From Camillea tinctor (taxonomy: Eukaryota; Ascomycota; Sordariomycetes; Xylariales; Xylariaceae), in the NCBI GenBank assembly GCA_022578605.1, contig MU394062.1, positions 434,001 through 498,000 on the forward strand: a stretch of 64,000 bases of DNA. Reading direction: 5' to 3'. Each line of letters starts with the position of its first letter. The stretch's first letter is position 1. The notes beneath the pieces were generated by a model. It searched no databases and was not told the origin of the DNA. It saw only the letters and a list, made by a program, of their open reading frames with translations. A program made the position numbers and the translations under genes. Shown here piece after piece: positions 46,285-58,300 of this stretch.

Positions 46285-48356
46285 TTACAACTCATCCTTC
46301 TCGTCCTTCTTCTCCTCCTCTTTGACGTACTCCGTGCCCGCCTTGCAGAGACGCTTGTCGGCCTGCTCGACCCAGTAGTCGCCGCCGACGCCGGTGAAGG
46401 CGTGGAAGGTGTGGTGCGGGTCGTACTTGTCCTTGATGCTCTCCAGCTTCTCGTAGTTGGCGCCGTAGAAATCCTTCTTCCAGTTGGCGTTGAACGGGAT
46501 GGCCTACAGACACACACACACAATTAGCACGAAGGAAAGAAAAGTCGATTGGTGTTGGGGGAGAGGTTGGGGGAGAAGGGGGCATGGGATATATATGGCT
46601 GCACATACCTCGTTCATGTAGGAGCCCGACTCCGGTGCTAGAGCCGCGAGCTTCGAGATCTTGTCGTCGTGCACGCTCAGTAAGGCGGCGTGGTTCTCCT
46701 CGATGGAGCCAGCCGGGTTCCAGGGCCTAGCTTCTTCATTAGTAGATATTCAATTTTCAAGACTGCTCTAACCATATCACACTTACACGGCTACGACGGC
46801 GTGGATCAAAGTGTCTCTCCAGGATGGGAGAACGGCATTGTCAATGTCGCCACCTTCCTTCTCCGCCACGTTGAAGCCCAGCTGCTGGACGAAAGCGCCC
46901 GAGTTAACGATCTCCTTGACCGCCGCGAAGTACTTCTCGAAGCTCTCCGACTCCGTGACAAGGGACCGCGGGATCAGCCAGCTGCCGCCCTGGATGAAGT
47001 TGGCCTGGTGCTTCAGCATGGGGGCCAGCGCCTCCGACTGGAAGTCGAGGTAGCTCTTGTACGGCACGATGTTCTTCTGGTACTGGATGCCCTCGAGCTT
47101 AGCCAAGAACGGCTCCAGCAGCTTGTCGAGCTCGGCCTCGGTCAGGCCGGGGGCGATCAGCTCCTGCAGCACGAACGCCTCGGGCGTGAACAGGAAGATG
47201 GGCACGCAGCCGGCGTCCACGAGGGACGGGACGATCTCGTAGAACGCCTTGCACGCCCCGTAGAACCTATCCTCCGCCAGCCCCGCCGACGCGAACATCA
47301 GCGTGCCGAAGCTGACCGGCAGGTCCGGGTACGCCTTCACCGTGGCGCTGACCACGACGCCGAAGGTGCCCGGCCCGCCGCCGCGCAGCGCCCAGAACAG
47401 GTCGCTGTTCTTCCGCCGGTTGGCCACGACCAGCTTGCCGCTGCCGTCCACGACCTCGAACTCGAGCGCCTGGTCGGCCCCCATGCCAAACTTGGACCCC
47501 AGCGGCCCGTGGCCGCCGCCCTGGATGAACCCGCCGGCCGGCCCGACCGACGGGCAGTTGCCGCTCACGATGACGAGACCCTGCTCGTGCGCGAAGCGGC
47601 CCACGTCGGCGGCGGACACGCCGGCGCCCATCTTGATGGCGTCGCCCTTGTAGAACTTGTCGCTCCACTTGACCTTCTTCATGTCTTTCATGTTCTTGGT
47701 CCATATGCCGAGGGCGCCCGCGCCGGTCGACTTGCCTAGGTAGCTGGTTTTTTTTCCCTTTGTGTCAGATACTGATGTCCTATGCTGCACGTGTGTGTTG
47801 GGAGGGGATTCTTCTACTCACTCGTGCGCCGTGTTGCGGATGACGAGACGGATGTTCTTCTCGTTGGCAAACTTGAGGGTCTTGGAGATGTCGTTGGCGT
47901 TGGAGACGCTGACGGCGTACTGCACGTACGTGCCGACCACGCATGGAGCCTCCCGCGGAGCCAAGGGGTCACAGCTAGCGTTTGCGAACAGGGCCGATTG
48001 GACGGAGTGTGAAGTCTCAATGCTTTGGAAGAATTAGCCAATTGATTTTTTGATCTCGTGTCATGAGCCATGTGAAGCTTGTCTAGACGTATTTCTTTTA
48101 CCACTTACTGAGTATCCGGGTCTAACCACACAGCCTTGAGAGCTTCGCACGCCTCCTCGTCATACTGCGGATCGTGACATACGCTGCCAATGGGCACGGT
48201 CTTGATCAACTTGCCCCCAACGGTCTTATTAAACGAAGACCATGTCTCCTCAGCCGGCCAGCATGCATCTCCGGGGAAGCAGCGACAGTCCTCGGAGGCG
48301 GCTAGGGCTGGTGATAGTGCGGATAGTGCCGCTGCTGTGAGCGCAAGGCTCCTCAT
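46285..48356 (-). CDS. Berberine-bridge-type FAD-linked oxidase with a C-terminal KDEL
   Basis: Five exons: 48109-48356, 47822-48022, 46787-47743, 46609-46726 and 46285-46503, total 580 residues, all joined in frame with GTAAGT, GTGAGT and GTATGT donors. The start is the methionine at 48356 (MRSLALTAAALSALSPALAA), a clear signal peptide; an upstream in-frame ATG would bury it. The FAD (PCMH-type) domain has both residues used for bicovalent flavin attachment: H149 in NTAHDYLGKSTG and C213 in SGNCPSVGPAGGFIQGGGHG. The BBE C-terminal domain has WKKDFYGANYEKLESIKDKYDP and GVGGDYWVEQADKRLC. Such enzymes oxidise alcohols, sugars or alkaloid and other secondary-metabolite substrates with O2. The protein ends in YVKEEEKKDEKDEL, i.e. 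KDEL at the extreme C-terminus, an endoplasmic reticulum retrieval signal, so ER residence rather than secretion is likely (inference). Neighbours do not reveal the substrate. Confidence 0.93.
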
Positions 48357-50194
48357 GTTGTATGTCCTTGCTATTAAAAAAATAATACAATTTAGAAAAA
48401 AAGACACCAATGTATAAGCTATTCCTTTCTCATTCCCTTCTATGTATAGGAGCTATTTGAGAAAGATAGAAAGACAGGACCAGAGTTGAGAATAAAAAAG
48501 AGGTAAGCTGGTGGTGGGGATGGGTGCTTAAGAGATATTTCAAGCTCCTCTCCCAACCACATGCTAAAGTCCGAAAGATGCAGTTGGTTTCAATGTTTGT
48601 TTTTGTTAGGGGTAGCCGGGCGGGCTCGGCAGCTCCTTTACGCCATCAAGGCACATGCATGCATTGCAACGTTGAGCTGTAGGAAAGCAACCCTGGAAGA
48701 ACCTTGTACGGTTCTGTTTGTATAAGTTCGGATCCGTACATGTGTGTACAAAACCTGCCAGCATTGAACCTAGGTTAAGGGTCTGGTGTCAGAGAACCCT
48801 TTTACTTCTCAATACAGCTAGGAAGCTGGGAAACTAGCGAAAAAATAAGAAGAAAACCCCGAGTTGCCATGCGCAGGATGCATATAATTCAAGCTAACCT
48901 AGTCGATGTAGTTAGGAATACTACATCAGTATGCTACCTTATGTAAGACGCCGGTAACGACTTGAGACATAGTCTGGCCAATGGGGACTCTTCGTGCTAT
49001 AAAGAGCTAGATAAGGCCAACTATAGACACTAGAAACTGGCTTTCTGGTGGGGCCCCGTTGCTTCGGTAGCTTATACAGTACATAGTGAGACCGCGTGGT
49101 TGCACTTGGAAGGAATTATTGGAAGGATTGCCATAACTTATATAGTTGTAGTGCATCGTTAAGTTACACGGCTAACGTATGTTGCTGCATGGGACTTCAA
49201 CTGTGCCAGGGACAAGCGTTGTGTGTATCTAGCTAGGTTGGTTAGTGTTAGTCGTGTATGTAGGTACATATAGTTGATGACAGCTCAAAAAGAATAGTTA
49301 ATCATATCACCTTTCGGCTCTTGGTGCGCAGGTCATCAACTTAAGTCCGAGAGATCAGCACTTGCGTTATAGAGCATCGGTTAGGTTCATCAGCCAGGAT
49401 AGTTCCCGAGTTACCTAATATAATAAATTAGTTATGTACATACCTACCTATCACCATGGCATCGGCCCAGTTCAAGTCCTATAGTCTTGGAGGACAGCTT
49501 TGGGTGGTCAGCAACTCAGGCTTTACACAGATCGATTCGTCAAACTAAGCCCCCAACTTTAAAGCATCCAATCTATAACTAGGTCTGGTGCGCTCTCCGT
49601 TGAAGGCCAATCATCAATCAACTGTCAACATGCGATCGTGCTGATGGATTGTGGGGCCACCCCCCTTGTACACTATTTCGTGGATTTTTGGCGGGTTGAT
49701 TTCTTAAAAGGAGGACGGGGGGGAGGGAAAGGATAACTCCGCTTCAACATATAGATGTTGTACGTATGTATGTACGTCTTATGAGGGATACTGCAAGGGT
49801 TTCACTAATTTGTTTGGTTCAATACCATCAACTATGGAGAAATAAGTAGTTGTAAAAAGTAACCGAAGCTTGTAAACAGTATCCGGATTGTTGATCTATG
49901 GCTTTCCACACGAACAGAAAACTTTACTATGGAAATCATAAGCGTACTATATACTCAGGCTAGACACAATCTAAGACCCGGTCAAGCTTTGATAGGGATC
50001 CATTTACTATTCGTGCATTGAGAATGCCGATGCGGGGAAAGGGGGGAGGGACCCGAGGGAGCGATGGAATCGGGTAGTTATATCAGCCAGGGTCTCCGGT
50101 CCGACAGCGACCTTATGATGACGATCCTGTCATCGTCCCACTTGCAAGTTGATTTGAAGAATGGCCAGATAAAAATCGCTATTCTTATCTCAAT
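48357..50194. other. Intergenic between divergent oxidase and SDR genes
   Basis: 1.8 kb without supported genes. Both promoters lie here. A GTATGTATGTACGT stretch occurs near 49760. No element or RNA is recognised. Confidence 0.5.
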
Positions 50195-51037
50195 ATGTCC
50201 GGTCATCGCGTTGCGATCATCTCGGGCGGCGCATCAGGAATCGGTTTAGCCTTGGCAGAATCCCTCGCGCGAAAAGACTGGGTGGTGCATATTTTTGATC
50301 TCGACAAAGAGAAGGGAGAGGCCGCTACTAATCAAATCCCCGCTACGGTATTTCATCAAGTCGATGTCAATTCTTGGCAATCTCTGTCGTCCGCCTTCGA
50401 GAATGTCTTTCGGAAAGAAAAGCGACTAGATTTTGTGTTTGCGAATGCTGGGATCATGGAGAAAGGGGGTTTCTATGACAGACACGATACCAATCTACCT
50501 CCGCCACCGCCCGAGGAATCGTGTATCGATATCAATCTCAAGGGTATTGTGAAGACCGCCTATCTAGCGCAGCACTATTTCAGAGGTAATACGGACAGCA
50601 CTGCCAAGGATCGTGTCCTAGTGATGACATCGAGCGTCGCCGGCATATACCCTCAAGACATCACCCCTCTATACGCAGCAACCAAGGCAGGCATACTCAA
50701 TTTCATGCGCTCAGTTGCAGGACCATTCTTCAATAATGATGGAATACGAACATACGCCATCTGTCCTGGAAGCGTTCGAACTAATCTGTTAGGCAAAGAG
50801 TTGTGGGATGCCTACCCCCAGGACTATCTAACGTCGATGGACAAAATCACAGCTACGGTCCAAAACCTTATAACAGGAGGCAGAATAGAAGATTCAAATG
50901 GGACAGTGATAGATCTCAACTTGGAGAGCGGGCTTGCCGTCGAGATCTTCGTCGATGATGTCTACTTTAGGTCGCCACCAGGTCCTTGTAATGATGGCAT
51001 GAGATTCATTATGGACCATATGTCAAGTACCAAGTAG
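50195..51037 (+). CDS. Short-chain dehydrogenase/reductase (15-hydroxyprostaglandin dehydrogenase-like)
   Basis: Intronless, 280 residues, classical SDR length. The cofactor motif is SGGASGIG (residues 10-17), and an acidic residue after the second strand (FDLDKEKG) favours NAD over NADP. NAG is at 84-86 (FANAGIM). The active site has S147 in MTSSVAG and Y160/K164 in YAATK, with an ordinary catalytic asparagine region before them (CIDINLKG). The CPGSVRTNL segment closes the cofactor pocket. Relatives oxidise secondary alcohols on lipids or small secondary metabolites. It lies 1.8 kb from the FAD oxidase, transcribed away from it; a shared pathway is possible but not shown. Confidence 0.93.
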   Translation: MSGHRVAIISGGASGIGLALAESLARKDWVVHIFDLDKEKGEAATNQIPATVFHQVDVNSWQSLSSAFENVFRKEKRLDFVFANAGIMEKGGFYDRHDTNLPPPPPEESCIDINLKGIVKTAYLAQHYFRGNTDSTAKDRVLVMTSSVAGIYPQDITPLYAATKAGILNFMRSVAGPFFNNDGIRTYAICPGSVRTNLLGKELWDAYPQDYLTSMDKITATVQNLITGGRIEDSNGTVIDLNLESGLAVEIFVDDVYFRSPPGPCNDGMRFIMDHMSSTK

Positions 51038-51964
51038 TAGGTTAGGGGTTTCAAATATGTCTTTTTGTCATGCAGCATTATTTTAAAACCAAGGTGAAGA
51101 ATTACTCGAAGTGAAAAGGGGGAGAGACAAGAGACTAGGCGTGCTTACCCAGGTATGTAAACATTATTTTACAAGAATACTAATAATAGGTAAGAACTTT
51201 TATATGTCTGAATCTAGGCCTTTTTATTCTATTTTTCTACGATGTATTTATTTACATAGAAGTAGAAGTTCCAAAATGTTCTATAAATAATAATAATACA
51301 CGCCTAAATTGAAACAAATATTCGATATCTCGTTTCCGTGTAAATTGCCTACGTACGCTTATATTATCTGTCTTCACCATATGATGCTATATGCCAACAA
51401 ATACAAATTTAAGACTCCCCTATTCATATTTAGAATCAAAGTCTTCTACATTCCTTTTCCATTGCTTGGGAAAGTCTTCTTAGAAAGTTACATCTCTTTC
51501 TTGGGTCTTGGCAAGGCAAGTGACAAGTCCGTGAGTCAGAGTGAATATTGATTCAAAGAGACAATATATAACCAATGTCATACCAGTGCCTCCAAACCCA
51601 TTTACATAATAAGGAGTTAGCATGTCAAGTAATAAGTACAGGACTTAGATATACAGGTTTGTCAAGTACTGTTAGATAAAGGTACGAGAAAGTAGATGGT
51701 TACTTCCATAAATACCAAGGGCTCCACGTAGACATCGTCGATAAATACTTACCCATTGTACATGCCAGCATCCTCGAAATTCAATAATATTTTGACCATT
51801 TCTACGATCTTTCGACTGGCAGCAGTTGGTAGATCAAATATGATGCACACAAAAGCTGTGATTTCCTCGTTGGCACCAGAAAATATTATTTCTTTTTCAT
51901 TTCTTCCACACTCTCCCACCTACTACTTACCACAACCTCAAGTATCTTCACTTCCACATCAATC
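51038..51964. other. Intergenic, nothing recognised
   Basis: AT-rich spacer with no motif-bearing open frame. It contains the 3' flank of the SDR gene and the promoter of the following gene. Confidence 0.5.
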
Positions 51965-52930
51965 ATGGAGGAGACCACACCTTCTGAAGAGAGTATGGTG
52001 GTGGGTGAGAAGCGCAGATTGTGGATTATGTCCCAACTCACTCTGCATGGTGTCACCTTTGACCCCAACGAGGATGAGGCGTGCCTGAAGGGAAAGCTTG
52101 TGTCGGCGATTCGAGAAGACAAGGTGAGCTATTACTTGAGTGAGTACGAATCTCCGCGCGTATTAACAACTGCATAGAAGTCAAAACGGGCTTGCAATGG
52201 CCGAAAGACCGCGGCCGAACTTCGAGATGATTGCATTTCAATGATCAGAGGCTGCCTCGACCGACTTGACTGGCGAATAACCAAGTTCGGAGATCTTGAT
52301 ACACCGACTCAGGAGGTTCTATTCGATGTCGACATGTTCATGGAAAAGTATTTCCTAGACGAAGCAATGCGGCCAGACCGATCCAAAACAAAGGAAGCCA
52401 TAATCCTTGAGATTGCACCTATGAGAGAGTTGCTGGATCGTCTGGCAAATATCGGAGACATTAAGGTGCATGTCACGATGAACTTTACTATCGTGGGCTA
52501 GGAGTACACCTTAGCACAAGGAATTCAAACTGCATTCAAGTCAATTGACCGCCCGGACTTCCCGCTCGACATACCTACAGCCGAAGCCAACATGGATATC
52601 GCACTCTTCTTGCAGAAGTACTTCATCGACGATGAAGGCCGACCTATGAAGACCAGAATTCTCAACCCCATCCAGTTCGCCCCGTTCCTAGACCCAAGTC
52701 AGAAAGAGAAACTCGCAGCGACCATCAAACATACTCCCGACCTAGTGATGGAAAGAGTCGCATCGGAGCGCGGAGTCTATATGCTTATCGGCTGGGAAAA
52801 GGATGTCAAAGCACACAAGGAGGAGCACACGCTAGAGGAACTGCGATGGGAACTTGATAGTGTCCCCTTTATGAGGGGTCACCCGGATGCCCTCTTCGAT
52901 CTGAGACATCTGTTCGCCTCAGAGGCTTGA
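51965..52930 (+). CDS. Unknown protein with a duplicated domain
   Basis: Exons 51965-52123 and 52178-52465 join well (GTGAGC donor, CATAG acceptor). A TAG at 52499-52501 then separates a clearly related downstream frame ending at 52930. Two ways link them: a 75 nt intron 52466-52540 (278 residues), or a very short 36 nt intron 52466-52501 (291 residues), both from the same GTGCAT donor and both in frame. Reading without an intron would end at the TAG after TMNFTIVG. The two halves contain matching blocks: LDTPTQEVLFDVDMFMEKYF followed by LDEAMRP, and LDIPTAEANMDIALFLQKYF followed by IDDEGRP. So the protein carries a tandem duplication of an acidic helical domain. I do not recognise the family. 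It is probably a lineage-specific cytosolic protein; function unknown. Confidence 0.6.
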
Positions 52931-53580
52931 ACACAGTGATTACGAGGAGGAGAGATACAGACCCATCATGTTTCCAGGTCTTGGTCAAGTCTTGCTCGCT
53001 GCGTGGGGCTTAGGAGCATATTGATTTCATAGAGTCATTCCCGGTAGAGACACAATGCTTTCGAGGACCCTGAGGTTACCCTGAATTTCTGGTTCCTTGA
53101 CTACAATGCATATTGTGGCGAAGTTTCCTAGTTTCTTCGGCCTGGTTCACGCATACATGCCTACCTAGGTTAGGTAGAATACCTAGATTGCACTAGACAG
53201 AGATTCAGACCTTTTCTCAGCAACTCAGGTGTTTAATCCCAAGTGATGGCATTCCCTTTCTTTACGCTGTGAAATTCGTAAATGCTATACACTGTTCTCT
53301 TCCATATACTAATCTTCTAGGTATTCATAATCTCCACTCCCCCTTTACGTGCTTCTAGGCTATCATCCGCCTTAGAGTTGGTCTCCAGCCTATAAAGCCT
53401 AGGGAATTTTATATTCCACGTCTACTCTATCAGATATAATATGCATACCTTTCAGGAGTTTCTTTAATGTTGGTAAGGTAGTAGTAAGTATCATGTTCAT
53501 ATGCGCCTGCCTTATGGTTCCCCAGTACCAAGTACTTCCCCTCCCTTACGTAGAACGCACGGCTTGATCGAATAGCCCAA
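52931..53580. other. Intergenic between convergent genes
   Basis: 3' flanks of the duplicated-domain gene and of the BTB gene. Near 53160 it has CCTACCTAGGTTAGGTAG-type sequence, part of a motif that recurs across the window. No gene is supported. Confidence 0.5.
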
Positions 53581-54456
53581 TCACCATGGTGCTTTCCCAC
53601 CAATCATCGCACCAATGACAGACTTCGACACCTCTGCAGAACCATCCAGTAACTCATGGAAGGCATTGCTCTTCCACAGCTTATCTACTTTCCAAGCTAC
53701 ATAACGAAGCACGAGCTCTCTGAGCTGGTCCTTCTCATTGCCCTTATCCACCGTGTTTTTGAAGCAGTACTCTGTCAGTACGACGATATAGTCTAGTGTT
53801 TCGCTCTTCAGCTCGAAGTTCGCGAGGCTGTAGTGTAGCTTCACCAGGCTCCGTATCTTAAGCCGATCGATGTCGTAGTAATCTGCTAGCACATATACGC
53901 GCGCGTGAGATAGAAAGACCTCCGACATCGTCTTTGGGGGGCCGGTCAGGAGGGTCCCCTCGGGTGGCGGGTGAGGACCTGGAATGGTATAGGTTGTCTC
54001 TCGGAAGTTTTCACATAATACACATGATCTACTACTGTCGAGTGATATAATTGGAGTTCCTGCATACCGATTGGCTGTCCTCGGTTGTGCCTTGGTTCCG
54101 GGTATGGGTGCGGGTGTTGAGTTTGGTGTAATAGACCTAGGCAGAGGTAGCGGTACTTTGTAATCACCAGTGTAGGCGAATTGGCAGAACAGAGCAAAGG
54201 TTCCTTCGTCAAACTCGGGCACCTCAGCATACCCTTCTCTCGCTTCCTTCATCTGTCCGTTGACCAACGTTGCGAGTGGCTTGGATAGGTGGGCAACCAG
54301 GGCAGCATGCAATATGAACTCCTTCTTATTTAGACCAACTAGAAAGCGAAATGTTTTCGAAGTGGCGATACTGTTATAAGAAGAGTCAGCTATTGAACAG
54401 CATAATAAGTACATCTAGCAAGCAACTGTTTACATTTCAAATGGTAGATTCTCCAT
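53581..54456 (-). CDS. BTB/POZ domain protein
   Basis: Two exons: a 23 nt first exon (54434-54456, MENLPFE plus a split codon) and 53581-54370, total 270 residues. The intron has a GTAAAC donor and an AACAG acceptor. The join gives PFEIIATSKTFRFLVG. The BTB fold is seen in FRFLVGLNKKEFILHAALVA (the HxxxL segment of the core), LATLVNGQMKEA, VPEFDEGTFALFCQFAYTGDY (residues about 15-92). A disordered Pro/Thr/Ser-rich insert (about 95-145) separates it from a helical C-terminal part containing HARVYVLADYYDIDRLKIRS and LVKLHY, the usual continuation in fungal BTB proteins. BTB proteins form dimers and often act as adaptors for Cul3 ubiquitin ligases; the target is unknown. Reading only the long open frame would give a false N-terminus inside the intron. 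Confidence 0.9.
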
Positions 54457-55367
54457 GTTGTATAAGTCAGCTAAGCTATGTTAATAAAATGGAAATATTC
54501 TGAATATTGATGAACTCTGGCTAAGGATTACTTGTAAATGTTAATAAAAGATAAAGAGCACCCTGCTCTCACCTTTCCTTCTTTTTATATCTTGATTCTA
54601 TCCTAGAGCGGGGGAGCACATCAAGGTTTAAACAGCAGGCTGTCGGCTCCCGTCCAATTACTTCTTTCTACCCAATCAAGGTGCAAATCGGCCGGGTCGC
54701 ACCTAGGTTTATGCTTGAATAATGTAAGTGTGAGAACAGGGACCAAAACAAACGACGCTGTTGGTCTTCTCAATGTCGTGATACCTCATAAGCATATTCC
54801 ATGCCGCTTGGTCCAATAGAACACACTAAAACACTCACTGGAGCTTACAATTGATAAGCGATCTACTTGGTTGATGAATCCTCCTCATATAACAGATAAA
54901 TTCATAAGGTAGTATTCCAAGGGGAATCAAGCTATTCTTTACAGTTACATCCCTGAAGAGACTTGAAGGGTGTAAAGCAGGCACTGCTGTTTATTGTATT
55001 CTTCATCGCCCTCCGTTTACTACATAAAATCGTCTCCTGATTGCTACCTATATAACCTGTATTTTCACTAACTCTTTTTCTCATCATAGCGCTACCTCCT
55101 CTCTACTTCCATCATCGTTATCATGGGGTATCACTATCTACTCTTTCCATAACGGTCTTGCGGGTGAATATCAACCCCTAGAACCCCTACTCCCACGCCA
55201 CCGCTTGACCTGGAATGAAAAGAGTAGTTTCGTCATCCATTCATTATCCTATTACCAAAGCATGGGATACATGCCAATAATCCAATAATTACGTCCCCTT
55301 CTTTTCCATCACGGCATAATACCCCCTCGTGCTCCAAAAAGAAAAAAGGGCACAAGAAGTAAATAAA
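54457..55367. other. Intergenic, nothing recognised
   Basis: Holds the promoter of the BTB gene and the 3' flank of the ATPase gene. No coding or RNA signal is supported. Confidence 0.5.
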
Positions 55368-58300
55368 TTACACCGGGCTCCCCTTCTCCCTCGTGTGCGT
55401 GTTGGCGCTAGTACGCGTATCGACAGTGTCCTTCCTGCCGATGCTCCTCCAGCTCTTCAAGCTGCTGAAGCTAAGCGTGTGGTGGAACTTGCGGGACCCG
55501 TCGTCGGCGCCCCTGCTGCCCTGGGAGAAGGCGCCCTTGACGACGGCACGGTCCTCGAGCAGGCGGAACTGGCGCTTGACGAGCTTCCAGAGCTCCATAC
55601 CCGCGACGAACAGGATGGTCGCCACGATGGCGATGCTCCACTCCCACGAGATGCCCGTGTGCTTGAACACGTTAGTGTTCACGACGGGGATGTAGACCAC
55701 GGGGAAGACGCTGAGGGCGCCGAGCACCACGGCCCAGAACAGGAACTTGTTCGCGTACAGGTCCTTGAACAGCGTGAAGTGCCCGTCCGAGTCCGGGTCG
55801 AGCTTGAACATGGAGCGGCGGATGTCCTTGAACTCCCAGGCGCTGATGAGGATGAGCCAGGTGAGCTCGGCGAAGACGGTGGCGCGGGCGCGGAAGACGG
55901 GCTCGCACTGAGGCGAGAAGGTCTTGTTGCAGTTCTCGCCGAGCTCGCCGCCGTTGGCGCCGTACACGACCACGATGAAGCTCATGAGCGAGAGCGTGCC
56001 CATCAGCAGCCCGTACACCAGCATATCGACCAGGATCTGGTTCGTGAACACGCCGCGCCTCTTGTCGTGCGGCGGCTTGCGCATCACCTCGCGCGACGCC
56101 TGCTCGCGGCCTAACCCGAACGCCGGGAACGACGACGTCACCATGTTGATCCAGAGGATCTCGAGCGGCGAGATGGGAAACACCGAATACCCTGTCACAT
56201 CCTGGAACCCGAGACCGCAGATCAGTAAGATCACCTCGCCTACGTTGGAGGTGAGAAGATGCAGAATAAACTTCTGGATGTTGTCGAACATGCGCCGACC
56301 CTCACGGATAGCTGCGACGATCGAGTTGAACTTATCGTCCGTGAGCACGATCTTGGCGGCTGACTTGGCGACATCCGAACCAGAACCCATAGCAATGCCG
56401 ACATCTGCGCGGGAGAGCGAGGGGGCATCGTTGACGCCGTCGCCAGTCATAGCCATATATGCAGAGCGGCGTCGGAGGGCTTCGATCATACGGGTCTTAG
56501 TATCGGGGGCGCATCGCGCAAGGACCAAGGGAAGTTCAGGCATGGCATCAATTTCCTCGTCGGTGAGCTTGTCGAAATCGCTTGCCTTTTGTACCGCGAC
56601 GCTGGCTACCTCGTGACCGAGAATGCCCAGGTTATACGGAATGATGCCAACTTCCTTTGCGATAGCCTCGGCTGTGGCGGGGTGGTCTCCTGTTAACATA
56701 TGGACTTTGATGCCGGCAGAAGCACACTCGGCGATGGCCGGCGTGGTCTCCTTGCGAGGCGGGTCGTAGATGCCGGCCAACCCAAGAAGCGTAAGACCAG
56801 ACTCGACGCGCTGGCGAAGAGCATCGTCGTTCTCGGTGCTCTCTGCAGTGGTTTTCTCCTGATACTTGCCTTCCCACTCTCGAGCAGCAATGGCAAGTAC
56901 ACGCTGACCTTGGCTAGCGAAAGTGTTCATTTGGTTCAAAACGCGTTCCTTATATTCATCTGTCATAGCCTCTGAGCCGACAGTGGTGCACAAGTCAAGG
57001 ATACGCTCAACGGCGCCCTTGGTGAAAACCATGCTATTTTCGCTGTCAGGGCCGTTGTAGATGACAGACATTCGCTTGATGCTACTGTCGAAAGGGAACT
57101 CAGCAACTTGTTTCCAGCCTTCAGCTTCAACAGCCTTTTTACCTCTATTGAAACGATGAGCAAAAACCTGGAGAGCAATCTCAGTAGGCTCGCCAGTGAC
57201 CTGCCACTCGGGAAGGTCATCTTCAGGCTCGGGATCATGTCGGACAGTAGACAGATTGCAAAGGGCAGCAGAGCGAAGGAAAGCCTCAAGACCTGGGGTC
57301 ATCGTAGCTTCTTTTTCATCCTCCTTTTTAGGCTTTGGGGGGTTTAGCTTCTCATCGGGAACATCAAACTTCAGCACAGCAGCACTTCGTTCTTGATCGA
57401 AATCGCGTTTTTCTTCGGGTTGCTCAGGTTCATCGTTGACCTCTGAATAAGTGACTTTTCCCTCGGTGGGGTTGCTTGGGTGCTTCGAATCTTTCACAGT
57501 ATAAACCACGTTTTCAGGAGTCCAGACCTTTCTCACGATCATGGCACCTTGCGTCAAGGTTCCAGTCTTGTCTGAGCAGATGTTTGTCACACCGCCTAAG
57601 GCCTCCAGCGCAGACAAGTCACGGACGACGACATTGGCTTTTCTCATGACAGTCACAGCAACAACCATGGTGATAGTTAAAACCCTGAAAAGTCATAGTT
57701 AGCAACATTCATATATAAAATTTTAGTATCAGGTTAATAAGTGAGGCGCAACTTACGCAACGAGCGACTCTGGTATAATAGCAATTCCGGTAGAGATGGC
57801 ATAGATCAGGACCTCGGGGGGAACGCTAAACCTATTAACAGCGAAAACAATCACGGCTAGCAACAGAGCGCAGCCGAATAATATATAGGCCAGTTTAGCT
57901 AGCTTTCTCTGCAGTGGTGTACCCTCTGTCAACCCAAGGAATTTTCCTATAAAATCATAAATACGCTTTGTCAGGCCAATCAGGGGCTGCTTCTTGCCAT
58001 ATTTATGATAATTCATAGAACGGCCAGGCTTGCGGTGCTTCTTGGTTGTCGAGGCGGCAATCTTGCCGACCTCTGTCTGCATACCAGTAGCAATGACAAT
58101 GCCACGGCCCCGACCCTTGCGGACGGTAGTTGTGCCGTAAGCAATATTGAACCGATCGCCAATAGTCAGCTCTTCGCTGTGTAATTGGTCTACAACCTTC
58201 TCGACGGGGATGGACTCTCCGGTAAGAGATTGCTCGTCGGTGGCTAGGTTCATGGCTTCGAATAGACGGACGTCGGCAGGGACGGTATCGCCCATTTTCA

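Noticed and set aside
46690..47739. 349-residue plus-strand frame across the FAD oxidase
   Set aside because: Antisense shadow; the minus strand has the flavin-binding motifs and proper exon joins.
43900..51037. A complete secondary-metabolite cluster
   Set aside because: No backbone synthase, transporter or pathway transcription factor in reach.
55329..56114. 261-residue plus-strand frame across the ATPase 3' end
   Set aside because: Antisense shadow of the membrane segments of the ATPase.
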